A stretch of 64,000 bases of DNA from Actinomycetota bacterium (GCA_029978335.1 JAPOJQ010000001.1:1-64000); one strand, 5' to 3'. Numbered from the stretch's first letter, positions 36,579-46,364 are shown. Notes: a model not told the origin generated them from the letters alone. Translations and numbers: made by a program.

Positions 36579-39098
36579 GTGAACGATGACGTGGCCAACC
36601 CCCACCGCCTTCCCCGACATGCTCTGCCGATTCGCTATGGCGTCGAGCTTCGGCCGGATCTTGATTCGGCAACCTTCAGCGGCACCGTCACCATCGAAGT
36701 CGACATCGCCGAGGGCGGCCATCAGTCCCTGGTGCTCAACGCAGCAGAACTCATCATCCATGACGCGACGGTCGATGGCGTTACCTGCAGCTTTGCGCTC
36801 GATGAAGCGCTCGAACGGCTCACACTCACAGTGGAGCATCCGCTGGCGAGCGGTCGCCATCACGTCCGGATCGAGTTCGACGGCACGATCAACGACAAGC
36901 TTCGCGGCTTCTATCGATCGACCTATGTCGACGCGACCGGAACCGAGCGGGTCATCGGCACTACCCAAATGCAGTCAACGGACTGCCGAAGGGCCTTCCC
37001 ATCGTGGGACGAACCTGATTTCAAAGCGGTATTCGGCATCACCCTCGACATCGCCGATGACCTAATGGCGGTGTCGAATTCACCTGAGGTGCAACGCGTC
37101 CCGACCGGAGCCGGTCGAGTGGCGGTGACCTTCGCTGACACCATGCCGATGAGCACCTACCTCGTTGCCTTCATCGTCGGTCCGTTGGAAGCGACCGACT
37201 GGATCGATGTTGATGGCATCCCGATGCGCATCGTTCACGTGCCCGGCAAAGGCCACCTGACCGCCTTCGGTCTCGAAGTTGGAGCGTTCTGCCTTCGATG
37301 GTTCCAGGATTACTACGGCATCCCGTATCCGGCTGAAAAGGTCGACCTCTTGGCATTGCCCGACTTCGCTGCTGGCGCAATGGAGAACCTCGGATGTATC
37401 ACCTTCCGTGAGAATCTGCTGCTGGTCGACCCGGGAGCGGCCACTCAGCCCGAGCGTCAACTCGTCGCCGATGTCGTGGCCCATGAACTCGCCCACATGT
37501 GGTTCGGCGATCTCGTCACCATGCGCTGGTGGAACGGCATTTGGTTGAACGAAGCATTTGCGACCTTCATGGAGATCGCCGCATGTGACGCCTTCCGGCC
37601 CGAATGGGGCCGCTGGCTCACCTTTGGGCTCGAACGGACGGCCGCATTCGAGACGGACTCGCTCTCGAGCACTCGGCCGGTCGAGTTCGAGGTGCGATCG
37701 CCCCAAGACGCCGAAGGAATGTTCGATGTGCTGACCTATCAAAAGGGCGGGGCCTTGTTGCGCATGTTGGAACAGCACCTCGGAGCCGACCGATTCAGGG
37801 CCGGCGTGTCGCACTATCTGCGGACGCACGCACTCGGGAACACCGAAACGTCGGACTTGTGGGATGCCATCGAGGAGACGAGCGGCGAACCCGTGCGAAC
37901 CCTCATGGATTCGTGGATCTGGCAGCCGGGCTATCCACTCATCTCGGCCCGCCTCGATGGCGGAGACTCCTTGGTGTTGTCACAACAACGCTTCTCCTTC
38001 GACGGTGACGCAGATGACGACACCCTGTGGATGGTTCCCATCGCGGTGCGAACCGTCGCTGGCACGCAACGCCTCTTGCTCGATCGCCGTGAGATCACGA
38101 TCGAGGTCCCGAGGGGCCCAATCATCGTCAACGCGGGTGGCGATGGCTTCGTCCGTGTGGCCTACGACGCCGAACTGTTGAGTCGCGTAGCAGCGTCGCT
38201 TGATGAATTGAGCGTGTTGGAGCGCTACTGCCTCGTCGACGATGCACTCGCAGCGCTGCACGCTGGCCGCCTCAGCGCTGACGCGCTTGTTGATCTGTTG
38301 TGCTCATTCACCAACGAAGACAGCCTGCCGGTCTGGCAAGCGATCACCGGGGCATTCCGTATGTTGCGGCGAATCGGCGGCGATGAGGCGGACCATGCGC
38401 TGGCCGCACGGGTTCGCCACCTGATGGCCCCCTTGCGTGAGCGCCTTGGCGAACCAGCTGACGGCGAGCCTGAACTCACCGGCACACTTCGCGGTCTTGC
38501 GCTGCGCACCCTGGCCGTGTCTGCGCACGATCAGGACGCCATCGACTACTGCCGATCCCTACTCGACGCAGCGGACCGGGGCGACACGGTCGATCCAGAG
38601 TTACTCGCCGCAGCGACCACGGCTGTTGCCGCCACGGGCGGCCCCGACGAGTATGAGCGACTGCTCGACGGATATCGAACAGGGTCAACGCCTCAGGAAC
38701 AGCTCCGGCATCTCTACGCGCTCGCCGAGTTCGACGATGCCGATCTCATTCGTCGGACCTGCGAGCTCGCCATGTCGGGCGAGGTGAAGACCCAGAACGC
38801 ACCGTTCCTCCTGCGCTCATGTATCGCCAACCTGCGCCACGGTGCGCTCGCGTGGGATTTCGTAGCGCGACATTGGTCAACAGCGAACGACCGCTTCCCG
38901 ACCAACACGATCGTCCGAATGGTGGATTCCGCGAAGTTGCTCATCGAGGACAACGAGGTGCGATTGGTGCAGTCGTTCTTTGCAGAGCATCCCATTCCGC
39001 AAGCGGCAGCCACCCTGCGCCAGATCCTTGAGCGCCAAGAAGTGAATGCACGCTGCGCGAGCGAACAGCGCCCGGTGCTCACTGCTCTGACGACGTAA
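36579..39098 (+). CDS. pepN: Aminopeptidase N, M1 family metallopeptidase
   Basis: Cytosolic zinc aminopeptidase, 839 residues, normal for actinobacterial PepN. The exopeptidase motif GAMEN (around 267) and zinc site HELAH (302-306) with the third ligand Glu325 in WLNEAFA are intact. The ERAP1-like C-terminal domain follows after about 520. GTG 36579 is 7 bases after TACCAT; the long upstream extension to 36228 is antisense to the kinase and is rejected. The stop abuts the stop of the next gene with no gap. Confidence 0.95.
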   Translation: MNDDVANPHRLPRHALPIRYGVELRPDLDSATFSGTVTIEVDIAEGGHQSLVLNAAELIIHDATVDGVTCSFALDEALERLTLTVEHPLASGRHHVRIEFDGTINDKLRGFYRSTYVDATGTERVIGTTQMQSTDCRRAFPSWDEPDFKAVFGITLDIADDLMAVSNSPEVQRVPTGAGRVAVTFADTMPMSTYLVAFIVGPLEATDWIDVDGIPMRIVHVPGKGHLTAFGLEVGAFCLRWFQDYYGIPYPAEKVDLLALPDFAAGAMENLGCITFRENLLLVDPGAATQPERQLVADVVAHELAHMWFGDLVTMRWWNGIWLNEAFATFMEIAACDAFRPEWGRWLTFGLERTAAFETDSLSSTRPVEFEVRSPQDAEGMFDVLTYQKGGALLRMLEQHLGADRFRAGVSHYLRTHALGNTETSDLWDAIEETSGEPVRTLMDSWIWQPGYPLISARLDGGDSLVLSQQRFSFDGDADDDTLWMVPIAVRTVAGTQRLLLDRREITIEVPRGPIIVNAGGDGFVRVAYDAELLSRVAASLDELSVLERYCLVDDALAALHAGRLSADALVDLLCSFTNEDSLPVWQAITGAFRMLRRIGGDEADHALAARVRHLMAPLRERLGEPADGEPELTGTLRGLALRTLAVSAHDQDAIDYCRSLLDAADRGDTVDPELLAAATTAVAATGGPDEYERLLDGYRTGSTPQEQLRHLYALAEFDDADLIRRTCELAMSGEVKTQNAPFLLRSCIANLRHGALAWDFVARHWSTANDRFPTNTIVRMVDSAKLLIEDNEVRLVQSFFAEHPIPQAAATLRQILERQEVNARCASEQRPVLTALTT

Positions 39099-40334
39099 TC
39101 AGCGCGCGTCTGGCTGAGTAATCACTCCATCTGCGAGCAAGGCAGCGATTCGAGCCTCGTCGTAACCGAGCTCGGCGAGAACCTCGATGCTGTGTTCTCC
39201 GACGTCGGGAGCCACACGACGCGGTGACCACGACGACGTCTCGAAATCGACCGGCGTCGCAACCATTGGACGAGTCGCTCCCCGCTCTCGCTCAGGAACG
39301 GCGACGAGTGCCCCAGATGGCACAAACTGCGGATCGGCGATGACGTCGTCAATCGAATTCACCGGCGCCCAGAACACATCGGGTTCATCCGCGAAACGCT
39401 GCGTCACCTCGGCGAGTTCCATCGTGGCAAAGACCCCGTCGAGCACGCCGATGAGTTCACCACGATGTTTGAATCGTGCCCGTTCGGTGGAAAACCGCTC
39501 GTCATCGAGCCATTCGGGATGTCCGAGGGCACGCGCGAGTGGCGGGAAGTGACGATCGCTTGCAATCCCGACCAGCCACAGCACCCGATCATCTGCGGTC
39601 GTGTAGTTGTTTGCCATCGGGTTCGGCGCAACCCGCCGATCGACCCGCGGCGGCACCCGTCCCCAGTCGAGGGCAATGTTGAGATCAAAGCCCATCATGT
39701 AAATGCCTTGACGGAACAACGACGTGCTGACCACCTGGCCTTCACCAGTTCGTTCGCGATGTAGGAGCGCTGCAGCAATACCGCCAGCGAGCGTCATTCC
39801 GGTGGCGTGGTCACCCATGCCACCGCGTTGCACCGGTACCTGACCATCGGGTGTTCGTAATGAATCCGCTATGCCCGTGCGCGACCAAAACGCCGCAAGG
39901 TCATACGCAGCACGATCGGCATCGGGGCCATCGGTGCCGTAACCGGTGATGTGCCCGTAGATGAGCGAAGGGTGGCGACCCATCAGCGTTGCCGCATCAA
40001 GACCCGCCCGCGCCAGAGCCGCCGATCGCAAATTGGTGATGAAGACGTCGGCACCCGCCACCAGATCGGCCATGACGGCGGCTCCCGCCTCGCTGCGGAT
40101 ATCAAGCGCGATGCCGCGCTTGCCACGGTTATCCAACTCAAACACCGGGTTGGTGTCTGGCTCACCCCCAAAGATGTACTTGAACGAGCGATTCGGGTCA
40201 CCGTCAAGCGGTTCAACTTTGACGACGTCGGCTCCCCAATCCGCCAGCACCAAGGCTGCCGCTGGACCTGCGATCCACACCCCGAGTTCAACAACCTTGA
40301 TACCGCTGAGCGGCCCGCTCCCTTGTGGCGCCAT
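39099..40334 (-). CDS. CaiB/BaiF family CoA-transferase
   Basis: Class III CoA-transferase or alpha-methylacyl-CoA racemase relative, 411 residues. LSGIKVVELGVWIAGPAAALVLADWGADVVKVEP-type N-terminus (ELGVWIAGP, DWGADVVKVE around 25-45), NRGKRGIALD (around 73) and the catalytic Asp in AAYDLAAFW (around 156) are present. ATG 40334 lies 6 bases after TACCGT. The acyl-CoA substrates cannot be told; no beta-oxidation operon is adjacent. Confidence 0.9.
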   Translation of the reverse strand: MAPQGSGPLSGIKVVELGVWIAGPAAALVLADWGADVVKVEPLDGDPNRSFKYIFGGEPDTNPVFELDNRGKRGIALDIRSEAGAAVMADLVAGADVFITNLRSAALARAGLDAATLMGRHPSLIYGHITGYGTDGPDADRAAYDLAAFWSRTGIADSLRTPDGQVPVQRGGMGDHATGMTLAGGIAAALLHRERTGEGQVVSTSLFRQGIYMMGFDLNIALDWGRVPPRVDRRVAPNPMANNYTTADDRVLWLVGIASDRHFPPLARALGHPEWLDDERFSTERARFKHRGELIGVLDGVFATMELAEVTQRFADEPDVFWAPVNSIDDVIADPQFVPSGALVAVPERERGATRPMVATPVDFETSSWSPRRVAPDVGEHSIEVLAELGYDEARIAALLADGVITQPDAR

Positions 40335-40340
40335 GTACGA

Positions 40341-40346
40341 ACGGTA
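40341..40346 (-). promoter_or_regulatory. -10 box TACCGT (leaderless) of the CoA-transferase
   Basis: Lies 6 bases upstream of ATG 40334 on the minus strand, deciding against the in-frame start at 40364. Confidence 0.55.
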
Positions 40347-40395
40347 GCCACTGCGCTGCATCACATCGGGGTCGGCGTACTGCGGATTGGCGGTC

Positions 40396-40401
40396 TACGG
40401 T
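40396..40401 (+). promoter_or_regulatory. -10 box TACGGT (leaderless) of the GGT gene
   Basis: Ends 6 bases before ATG 40408. Confidence 0.5.
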
Positions 40402-40407
40402 GCCCAC

Positions 40408-41973
40408 ATGACGCAGTTTCCGTGGAGCTCGGTTCGCGCAACACAACACCTCGTGGCCAGCGCCGATCATCTCGCCTCTCGCGCCGGTGACCGGATCTTC
40501 GAAGCCGGGGGGAATGCAGTCGACGCGGCACTCGCGACCAACGCAGCCATAGCCGTGACCGGGCCACACCTGTGCGGCATGGGCGGCGACCTCTTTGCGC
40601 TGGTGCACACGCCCGACGGTGTCGTGGCGTTGAATGCGAGTGGTCGCGCTGGCAGCGGCGCCGATGCGTCTGCGCTGCGAGCCGATGGGCACACGGTGAT
40701 GCCGTTACGGCATGACATTCGCGCGGTCACGGTGCCGGGTTGTGTCGACGGCTGGCTCGCACTGCATGAGCGTTTTGGCTCATTGCCCTTGGCCGACATC
40801 CTCGCTCCGGCGATCGACCTCGCCTCTCACGGCTTCGCTGCAAGCCCACTACTCGTTGGGGCACTCGAGCGCGTTGATGTCGCAGGCCGGGAGCGCCTGC
40901 ACGAATTGGTGAGCCAAGCGACGCACGTCGGCGCAGTGATTCGTCGCCCCGGTGTCGCTCGCACTCTCGTAGCGATCGCAGATCACGGACGGGCTGCGTT
41001 CTACGAAGGCGAGTTCGCCGAGGGACTCCTTGCGCTTGGCGGTGGGCTCTACAGCAGCGATGACCTTGCACACTCGACTGCTGAGTGGGTGACGCCGTTG
41101 ACCGCGTCAGCGTTCGGTGTGGAACTGCACACGATCCCGCCGAACTCGCAGGGCTATCTCACCCTCGGCGGGGCGATCGCCCTCGAGGACGTCGACCTGC
41201 CGGATCCCGACGACGAGCGGTGGGCGCACCTGCTCATCGAAGCAGCGAGAATTGCAGGCTACGACCGACTCGATGTGCTCCACGAGCACGCAGATGGCGA
41301 AGCGCTCCTCGACGCCATCAGGAACCGACGCCATCTCCTCAACCCCGAACAGGCATCGAACCGTGGTGCGAATACCGGTGCTGGCGACACGACCTACCTG
41401 TGCACGGCCGAGCTCGACGGCCTCGCAGTGTCGCTCATCCAGTCGAACGCGTCGGGATTCGGTTCGTGGCTCGTTGAGCCATCAACGGGAATCAACCTGC
41501 ACAACCGTGGCCTCGGGTTCTCACTCGTCGACGGCCATCCGGCCGAGTTTGGACCGGGGCGTCGACCGCCCCACACGCTGTCGCCAGCACTCGCCACACG
41601 CTCCGGGGAGTTTCTGTCCGTCTTTGGAACCATGGGCGGCGACGCACAGCCACAGATCCTGTTGCAGATCGCTACACGTCTTTTCCACCATGGACAGTCG
41701 CCGGCCCAAGCGATCGCTGCAGCCCGTTGGGCACTTGCTGGCCCCCGTACTGGTTTTGACACGTGGGACGACATGTCGTCACAAGGTGTTGATATCGAAG
41801 GGCACGCCCCGGCTGAATGGGCGGACCGTCTGAGTGCTCGCGGTCACCGAACCTCCACGCTGCCAGCTTGGGATTCGACCTTCGGGCATGCGCACGCCAT
41901 CGTTCGACATGGCGATGGGCTCTCGGGAGCAGCCGACCCTCGAACCAGAGTTGGGTCAGCAATCGGTCGCTAG
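40408..41973 (+). CDS. Gamma-glutamyltransferase family protein
   Basis: N-terminal-nucleophile hydrolase of the GGT family, 521 residues. ASRAGDRIFEAGGNAVDAALA (around 25-45, AGGNAVDAA), GPHLCGMGGDLF and the self-cleavage site DTTYLCT (nucleophile Thr around 329) are visible. No signal peptide is apparent, so it is probably cytosolic, unlike secreted GGTs. ATG 40408 is 6 bases after TACGGT. Its TAG overlaps the TAG of the convergent methyltransferase in the shared tetranucleotide CTAG. Confidence 0.87.
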   Translation: MTQFPWSSVRATQHLVASADHLASRAGDRIFEAGGNAVDAALATNAAIAVTGPHLCGMGGDLFALVHTPDGVVALNASGRAGSGADASALRADGHTVMPLRHDIRAVTVPGCVDGWLALHERFGSLPLADILAPAIDLASHGFAASPLLVGALERVDVAGRERLHELVSQATHVGAVIRRPGVARTLVAIADHGRAAFYEGEFAEGLLALGGGLYSSDDLAHSTAEWVTPLTASAFGVELHTIPPNSQGYLTLGGAIALEDVDLPDPDDERWAHLLIEAARIAGYDRLDVLHEHADGEALLDAIRNRRHLLNPEQASNRGANTGAGDTTYLCTAELDGLAVSLIQSNASGFGSWLVEPSTGINLHNRGLGFSLVDGHPAEFGPGRRPPHTLSPALATRSGEFLSVFGTMGGDAQPQILLQIATRLFHHGQSPAQAIAAARWALAGPRTGFDTWDDMSSQGVDIEGHAPAEWADRLSARGHRTSTLPAWDSTFGHAHAIVRHGDGLSGAADPRTRVGSAIGR

Positions 41974-42803
41974 TGGGCAGAGCCGTTGCGAACGGCCCGC
42001 AACGTGTACGACATGGGAATCCGCTCTGGCCGGTCCATCAATCGAAATTCACCGCCACCCACGTCGACCATTGCATCACCAAGCGGTCGCCACGGAATGG
42101 TGTCGTGCTCGACGTAGTCGATAACGCTGAGTCCGACAGCGGTCAGCGCAGCAAAGATCTCGCCGAGACCGTGGTTGAAATGGATCAGCCGAGGCGATTC
42201 GAGTGCGTCCTCATGATCGACATACGTCACCGTCGCCTCGGCAACGACGCCATCGGTTTCGAAGTAGGGATACTCAAGAGCCACGAGACCGTCGCTTCGT
42301 GGATCGTCGAGCGCCCACACCACGGGATGCGCCTCGCGGATAAACAGTTCTCCACCCGGTCGCAGCAGCGCTGCGACCGTGGCCGCCCACGAGGTGATCT
42401 TGGGAATCCAACACAACGCACCAATACCGGTGTACACGAGATCAAACTGGCGACCACCGAGTGCCGACACGGCATCGTCAACAGTGGCAACCACGTAGTC
42501 CACATGTGGCTGAGCGGTCTCGCTCAATGAGCGAGCAACCTCGATCGCTGACGGACTGAAATCAAGTCCCGTCACCCGTGCGCCGAGGCGAGCGAGCGAG
42601 AGTGTGTCGGTGCCGATGTGGCACTGGAGGTGCACGACGTCACGGCCAGCGATATCACCGAGTCGTTCACGATCAAAACGAACCACGCCAGACAGGTGAT
42701 TCGGATCCGAGCGAAATGTGTCAAGGCCGTACTCGGCACTCGCCGCGTGCAACGCCACACGAGATTCCCAATGTTGGCGATTGGTCGCAATCGGATCAGG
42801 CAT
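41970..42803 (-). CDS. Class I SAM-dependent methyltransferase
   Basis: Small-molecule methyltransferase of the Methyltransf_11/25 type, 277 residues. The SAM-binding motif I is VVHLQCHIGTDTLSLARLGA (around 57-76), motif II acid loop VTGLDFSPSAIE (around 78) and motif IV FDLVYTGIGALCWI (around 126). ATG 42803 is preceded by GGGGGTG at a good distance; GTG 42809 is possible. The substrate is unknown. Confidence 0.87.
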   Translation of the reverse strand: MPDPIATNRQHWESRVALHAASAEYGLDTFRSDPNHLSGVVRFDRERLGDIAGRDVVHLQCHIGTDTLSLARLGARVTGLDFSPSAIEVARSLSETAQPHVDYVVATVDDAVSALGGRQFDLVYTGIGALCWIPKITSWAATVAALLRPGGELFIREAHPVVWALDDPRSDGLVALEYPYFETDGVVAEATVTYVDHEDALESPRLIHFNHGLGEIFAALTAVGLSVIDYVEHDTIPWRPLGDAMVDVGGGEFRLMDRPERIPMSYTLRAVRNGSAH

Positions 42804-42860
42804 CGACACCCCCGTGACGCCACATGACGGTCAGACGACGGAGAATGTCAATGATCAAAG

Positions 42861-42933
42861 TGGAGCTGAGGGGAATCGAACCCCTGGCCTCGACAGTGCG
42901 ATTGTCGCGCTCTACCAACTGAGCTACAGCCCC
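42861..42933 (-). tRNA. tRNA-Ala(CGC)
   Basis: A 73-base cloverleaf on the minus strand. Acceptor stem GGGGCTG/CAGCTCC includes the G3-U70 wobble that marks alanine tRNAs; the D arm is GCTC/GAGC, the anticodon stem CGACA/TGTCG has loop ATCGCAC with anticodon CGC (42900-42898), and the T arm is AGGGG/CCCCT with loop TTCGATT. The discriminator is A73 and CCA is not encoded. It reads GCG codons. A TACACT box (42950-42945) lies 11 bases upstream of the mature 5' end. Confidence 0.96.
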
Positions 42934-42963
42934 GACGGTCGGCGAGTGTATCGCCGTCTCGGA

Positions 42964-43491
42964 TTAGCGACGCAGCCAGTCGTCGCCCGTGGGCGACTGC
43001 GACCATGGCGATGTCGAACGCTGGCGAATCGAAACCAGCACGTAGACGTAGCCGCACAGCGCGAGGAAGGTCATCGAGAAGAGGTACAAGAACGCCACCT
43101 CTTTGGTCGTCGCAGCGAGAAACAGCAGGCTCGCTGAACCCAACGCCAATCCCACGAACACATTGGTCCGACGACGACGAACGAGCTCAGCCGGTGGAAC
43201 CGATGACATTCGACGTCCAGAGCCATCGGCGTTCAACCCGTGAACACGACGCTGACGCTCCGGGGCGACCACCTGTCGGGGCTGTGAACGATGCGATGGA
43301 GCGAGCGGACGTGCAGCACTACGCATCGAGCCAGAGGCCCGAGCGGGCACCGAACCCTGCAGGCGAGACAGTTGGCGATGGAAATCCGATACCGACGAAT
43401 TGGGGCGGTTCTCCATCCGAGAGCGCATCAGCGGCGGGAGGAGCACCGCGGCCCATGCAGCAGCGAGAATGAGAAGGACGAGTTCACCCAT
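42964..43491 (-). CDS. Conserved actinobacterial membrane protein
   Basis: 175-residue protein with one N-terminal membrane helix (around 3-22, LVLLILAAAWAAVLLPP), a family motif RSRMENRPNSSVSDFHRQL just after it, an Arg/Ser-rich linker of about 80 residues and two membrane helices near the C-terminus (around 113-155). The SRMENRP segment recurs in actinobacterial proteins next to moeA/galU-type neighbourhoods and a tRNA, as here. Function unknown. Confidence 0.8.
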   Translation of the reverse strand: MGELVLLILAAAWAAVLLPPLMRSRMENRPNSSVSDFHRQLSRLQGSVPARASGSMRSAARPLAPSHRSQPRQVVAPERQRRVHGLNADGSGRRMSSVPPAELVRRRRTNVFVGLALGSASLLFLAATTKEVAFLYLFSMTFLALCGYVYVLVSIRQRSTSPWSQSPTGDDWLRR

Positions 43492-43587
43492 GGTTCAGAC
43501 AGTGTTTGTGGGCCAAGCCCGTTCTTTACGATTCTACGACGATTATGACGAACTCAGCAACATCTGAGTCAGACGCCATGACCGAGG

Positions 43588-44073
43588 TCACACCGCGGCG
43601 TCGCGCCGATAGGTGCCCGACCGACCGCCGGTCTTCTCCCACAGCGCAAGATCACCGATCACCATCGCTCGGTCAGCTGATTTACACATGTCGTAGATGG
43701 TGAGCGCTGCAACCGAACAGGCATGCAAGGCCTCCATCTCGACGCCCGTCCGCTCCACAGTTTCCACCACCGCTTCAACGACGATGGCATCCTCACCGAT
43801 ATCGAAGGACACCGATACCGCCCCGATCATCAACGGATGACAGAGCGGAATCATCTCTGCAGTCCGCTTCGACGCCTGGATACCAGCGACTCGAGCCACA
43901 GCGAGCACATCGCCCTTTGACACCGCGCCCTCGGCAATCGCCTGCGCCGTCGCCGGCGACATCGAGACTCGACAACGGGCGACCGCACGGCGATGGGTGG
44001 GCTCTTTCGGCGTCACATCGACCATGTGAGCACGACCCTGCGGATCGAGGTGGGTGAACGATGGTTCGCTCAT
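43588..44073 (-). CDS. moaC: Cyclic pyranopterin monophosphate synthase
   Basis: Second half of the first step of molybdenum cofactor synthesis, forming cPMP from the MoaA product. 161 residues, full length. FTHLDPQGRAHMVDV (around 5-19), KGDVLAVARVAGIQASKRTAEMIPLCHP (catalytic-site segment, around 53-80) and GVEMEALHACSVAALTIYDMCK (around 113-134) are diagnostic. The ATG is 8 bases after TACGCT. It lies 24 bases downstream of moaA. Confidence 0.96.
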   Translation of the reverse strand: MSEPSFTHLDPQGRAHMVDVTPKEPTHRRAVARCRVSMSPATAQAIAEGAVSKGDVLAVARVAGIQASKRTAEMIPLCHPLMIGAVSVSFDIGEDAIVVEAVVETVERTGVEMEALHACSVAALTIYDMCKSADRAMVIGDLALWEKTGGRSGTYRRDAAV

Positions 44074-44081
44074 GGCTTCAG

Positions 44082-44087
44082 AGCGTA
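44082..44087 (-). promoter_or_regulatory. -10 box TACGCT of moaC
   Basis: Lies 8 bases upstream of the moaC ATG on the minus strand. Confidence 0.5.
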
Positions 44088-44097
44088 GCGATCACGC

Positions 44098-45093
44098 TCA
44101 GCCGCCAATCTGGCTCATGGTGCGAGCAGGGCGAATGAACGACACTTGATTGATCTGGTGTCCAGCCCACTTGGCGCCCACCGCGGCCTCGATCAATGCA
44201 GCCAACGCGTCGTCATCGCCCTCGGAGCGCAGCAACGACCGAAGGTCGGACTCCTCGGTTGCAAACAAACAAGTGCGGAACTGACCTTCGGCGGTGAGTC
44301 GGACCCGGTCACAATCACCGCAGAACGGTTTCGTCACCGTGGGAATCACGCCAACGGTGCCGCGCCCGTCGAGATAGCGCCACCGGTCAGCGGGCGCAGC
44401 GCCGCGCGCTGGCATCTGCTCAAGCGGAAACACCGCAGCGATGCGTTCCACAATCTCGTCTTGGCCAACGACGCGATCGTTTGCCCAATGGCCCGACGCA
44501 TCGAGTGGCATGAACTCGATGAAGCGCACTTCGACCCCGCGTTCACGACCGAACTCAGCCATCGCAACAATCTCGTCGTCGTTTGCCCCTCGTTCCACGA
44601 CCGTGTTGATCTTGACCGGTTCAAAGCCAGCGTCGATTGCAGCATCGATACCGGCGAGCACATTGTCAAGTTCGTCGCGCCGCGTCATCTCGGCGAAGCG
44701 CTCACGCTGGAGCGTGTCAAGGCTGATATTGATTCGCCCCAATCCCGCAGCACGAAGATCGTGTGCACTGTTGCGCAACGTCGCACCGTTCGTCGTCATC
44801 GCGAGGTCAACGCCGAGCGCAGCCAACTTCTCGATCAGGGTCGTGAGGTGAGCACGAACCGTTGGTTCGCCACCGGTCAAACGGATACCGTCGACACCGA
44901 ACCGTTCGACGAAGAGCCGGGCGACTCGCTCAATCTCTTCAAAGCTGAGCACCTCACTGCGCGGCAACCATTCCATTCCCTCGGACGGCATGCAGTAGGT
45001 GCACCGGAAGTTGCAGCGATCGGTCACCGAGATACGCAGATCGCGAATGACCCTCCCGTATGGGTCAACGAGATCGCGAACTCCCCCGGACAT
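44098..45093 (-). CDS. moaA: GTP 3',8-cyclase
   Basis: Radical SAM enzyme starting molybdenum cofactor synthesis from GTP. It has the SAM cluster CNFRCTYC (around 23-30), RLTGGEPTVR, the second [4Fe-4S] site PFCGDCDRVRL...TC (Cys around 259, 262 and 276) and the C-terminal GG of MoaA. 331 residues. ATG 45093 is fixed by the N-terminal consensus LVDPYGRVIRDLRISVTDRC and by TATCCT 6 bases before it. That promoter sits in the 3' end of moeA, so moaA can be transcribed separately. Confidence 0.96.
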   Translation of the reverse strand: MSGGVRDLVDPYGRVIRDLRISVTDRCNFRCTYCMPSEGMEWLPRSEVLSFEEIERVARLFVERFGVDGIRLTGGEPTVRAHLTTLIEKLAALGVDLAMTTNGATLRNSAHDLRAAGLGRINISLDTLQRERFAEMTRRDELDNVLAGIDAAIDAGFEPVKINTVVERGANDDEIVAMAEFGRERGVEVRFIEFMPLDASGHWANDRVVGQDEIVERIAAVFPLEQMPARGAAPADRWRYLDGRGTVGVIPTVTKPFCGDCDRVRLTAEGQFRTCLFATEESDLRSLLRSEGDDDALAALIEAAVGAKWAGHQINQVSFIRPARTMSQIGG

Positions 45094-45097
45094 GGTC

Positions 45098-46312
45098 TCA
45101 GGATAGAAGCAAGAGCACGGCCACGTCTGCCCCGGCGGGCACACCGTCCCCGTCAGGTACCACGGCGATGGCATCTGCGGTCGCCGTCGCTGCCAATTGA
45201 TGACTCCCCTGAGCTCGAACAGGACGCACATGGCAACGGCCGTCATCGGCGAACGACGCCGTCACCCGCATGAGATGCGTCTTGCCATCGGGACGGCGAA
45301 CGAGCCCGTCATCGGCAACCGCCACCACACTCGGCCGAGACAGCCGACCATGTCCCATCATGCGCCGCAGCGCCGGGCGAGCGAACATCTCAAAGCTGAC
45401 GAGGGAACTCACAGGGTTGCCGGGCAAGCCGAATATCGGCGTGCCATCGAGCAAGCCAAATGCAAACGGCTTTGCCGGCTTGATGGCCACCTGCATCCAG
45501 CGCATGTCAGCAATCCGAGCGAGCACGGCCTTGACCACGTCATAGTCACCCATCGACACGCCACCGCTCGTCACCACCGCGTCGTGATCAGCCGCGGCCG
45601 CACGCAGTGTCGCCTCCAGCACCGCTTCGTCATCACGAACAATGCCGAGGTCGGTCACCGCACAACCGGCTGCTTCGAGCGCTGCCGCCAACATCTGACG
45701 ATTGCTCTCGCGAATCTCACCCGGCGCGAGGGCACGACCATCGTCCACCAACTCATCGCCTGTCGACAGCACCGCAACACGCGGCCTTGGATACACCGAA
45801 ACCGAGTGAGCATTGATCGTCGCCAACACCCCGACCACCGCTGGGGTGATCACGGTGCCAGCCGTGAACAACACATCGCCGGGTCGAACATCGTCGCCGG
45901 CTGGACGAACCGACGCGCCGACCTCCACCGAGGCCGAGACTCGAACCCGATCATCGCCGAGCCGTTCGGTGTCCTCGACCATGACCACGGCATCGGCTCC
46001 CGGGGGAATCGGCGCTCCGGTCATAATCCGAATGGCTTCGCCCGTCGCGAGCGCTCGCTCCCCTGGCCCCGCACCTGCAGCAATCTCTCCGATCACCGCA
46101 AGCTCCACAGGTTGATCGCCAGCAGAGGCCACATCACTGGCTCGCACGGCGTACCCATCGACGGCGGTGTTGTCGAACGGCGGCACCACCTCTGACGCCA
46201 CGACGTCCTCAGCGAGCACCAAACCAACTGCTTGACGGCGAGGCATCGCGACCGGCGCTGCTGGCACACATGTCGAGAGGACAAACGTCTGGGCTTCCTC
46301 GAGCGGAATCAC
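45098..46312 (-). CDS. moeA: Molybdopterin molybdenumtransferase
   Basis: Inserts molybdate into adenylylated molybdopterin. 404 residues with the MoeA four-domain plan: PLEEAQTFVL start, VPPFDNTAVDGYAVRA (around 45-60), GEAIRIMTGAPIPPGADAVVMVED (around 86-109), VLSTGDELVDDG (around 181) and VTSGGVSMGDYD, GLPGNPVSS (around 290). The GTG start is 7 bases after TACCGT. With moaA, moaC and the mocA at 20881, the window supplies much of the cofactor route needed by the Cox proteins. Confidence 0.95.
   Translation of the reverse strand: MIPLEEAQTFVLSTCVPAAPVAMPRRQAVGLVLAEDVVASEVVPPFDNTAVDGYAVRASDVASAGDQPVELAVIGEIAAGAGPGERALATGEAIRIMTGAPIPPGADAVVMVEDTERLGDDRVRVSASVEVGASVRPAGDDVRPGDVLFTAGTVITPAVVGVLATINAHSVSVYPRPRVAVLSTGDELVDDGRALAPGEIRESNRQMLAAALEAAGCAVTDLGIVRDDEAVLEATLRAAAADHDAVVTSGGVSMGDYDVVKAVLARIADMRWMQVAIKPAKPFAFGLLDGTPIFGLPGNPVSSLVSFEMFARPALRRMMGHGRLSRPSVVAVADDGLVRRPDGKTHLMRVTASFADDGRCHVRPVRAQGSHQLAATATADAIAVVPDGDGVPAGADVAVLLLLS
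45100..45105 (-). promoter_or_regulatory. -10 box TATCCT (leaderless) of moaA
   Basis: Lies 6 bases upstream of ATG 45093, inside the last codons of moeA. Confidence 0.55.
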
Positions 46313-46319
46313 ATCTGCG

Positions 46320-46325
46320 ACGGTA
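46320..46325 (-). promoter_or_regulatory. -10 box TACCGT (leaderless) of moeA
   Basis: Lies 7 bases upstream of the moeA GTG on the minus strand. Confidence 0.5.
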
Positions 46326-46364
46326 CCGCGCTGCGAGTGGCGAGCACCACGGCAGACTGGACTG

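Noticed and set aside
44146-46195. Plus-strand ORFs of 375 and 332 codons opposite moaA and moeA
   Set aside because: moaA and moeA have all catalytic motifs on the minus strand; the plus frames are His/Arg-rich mirror translations.
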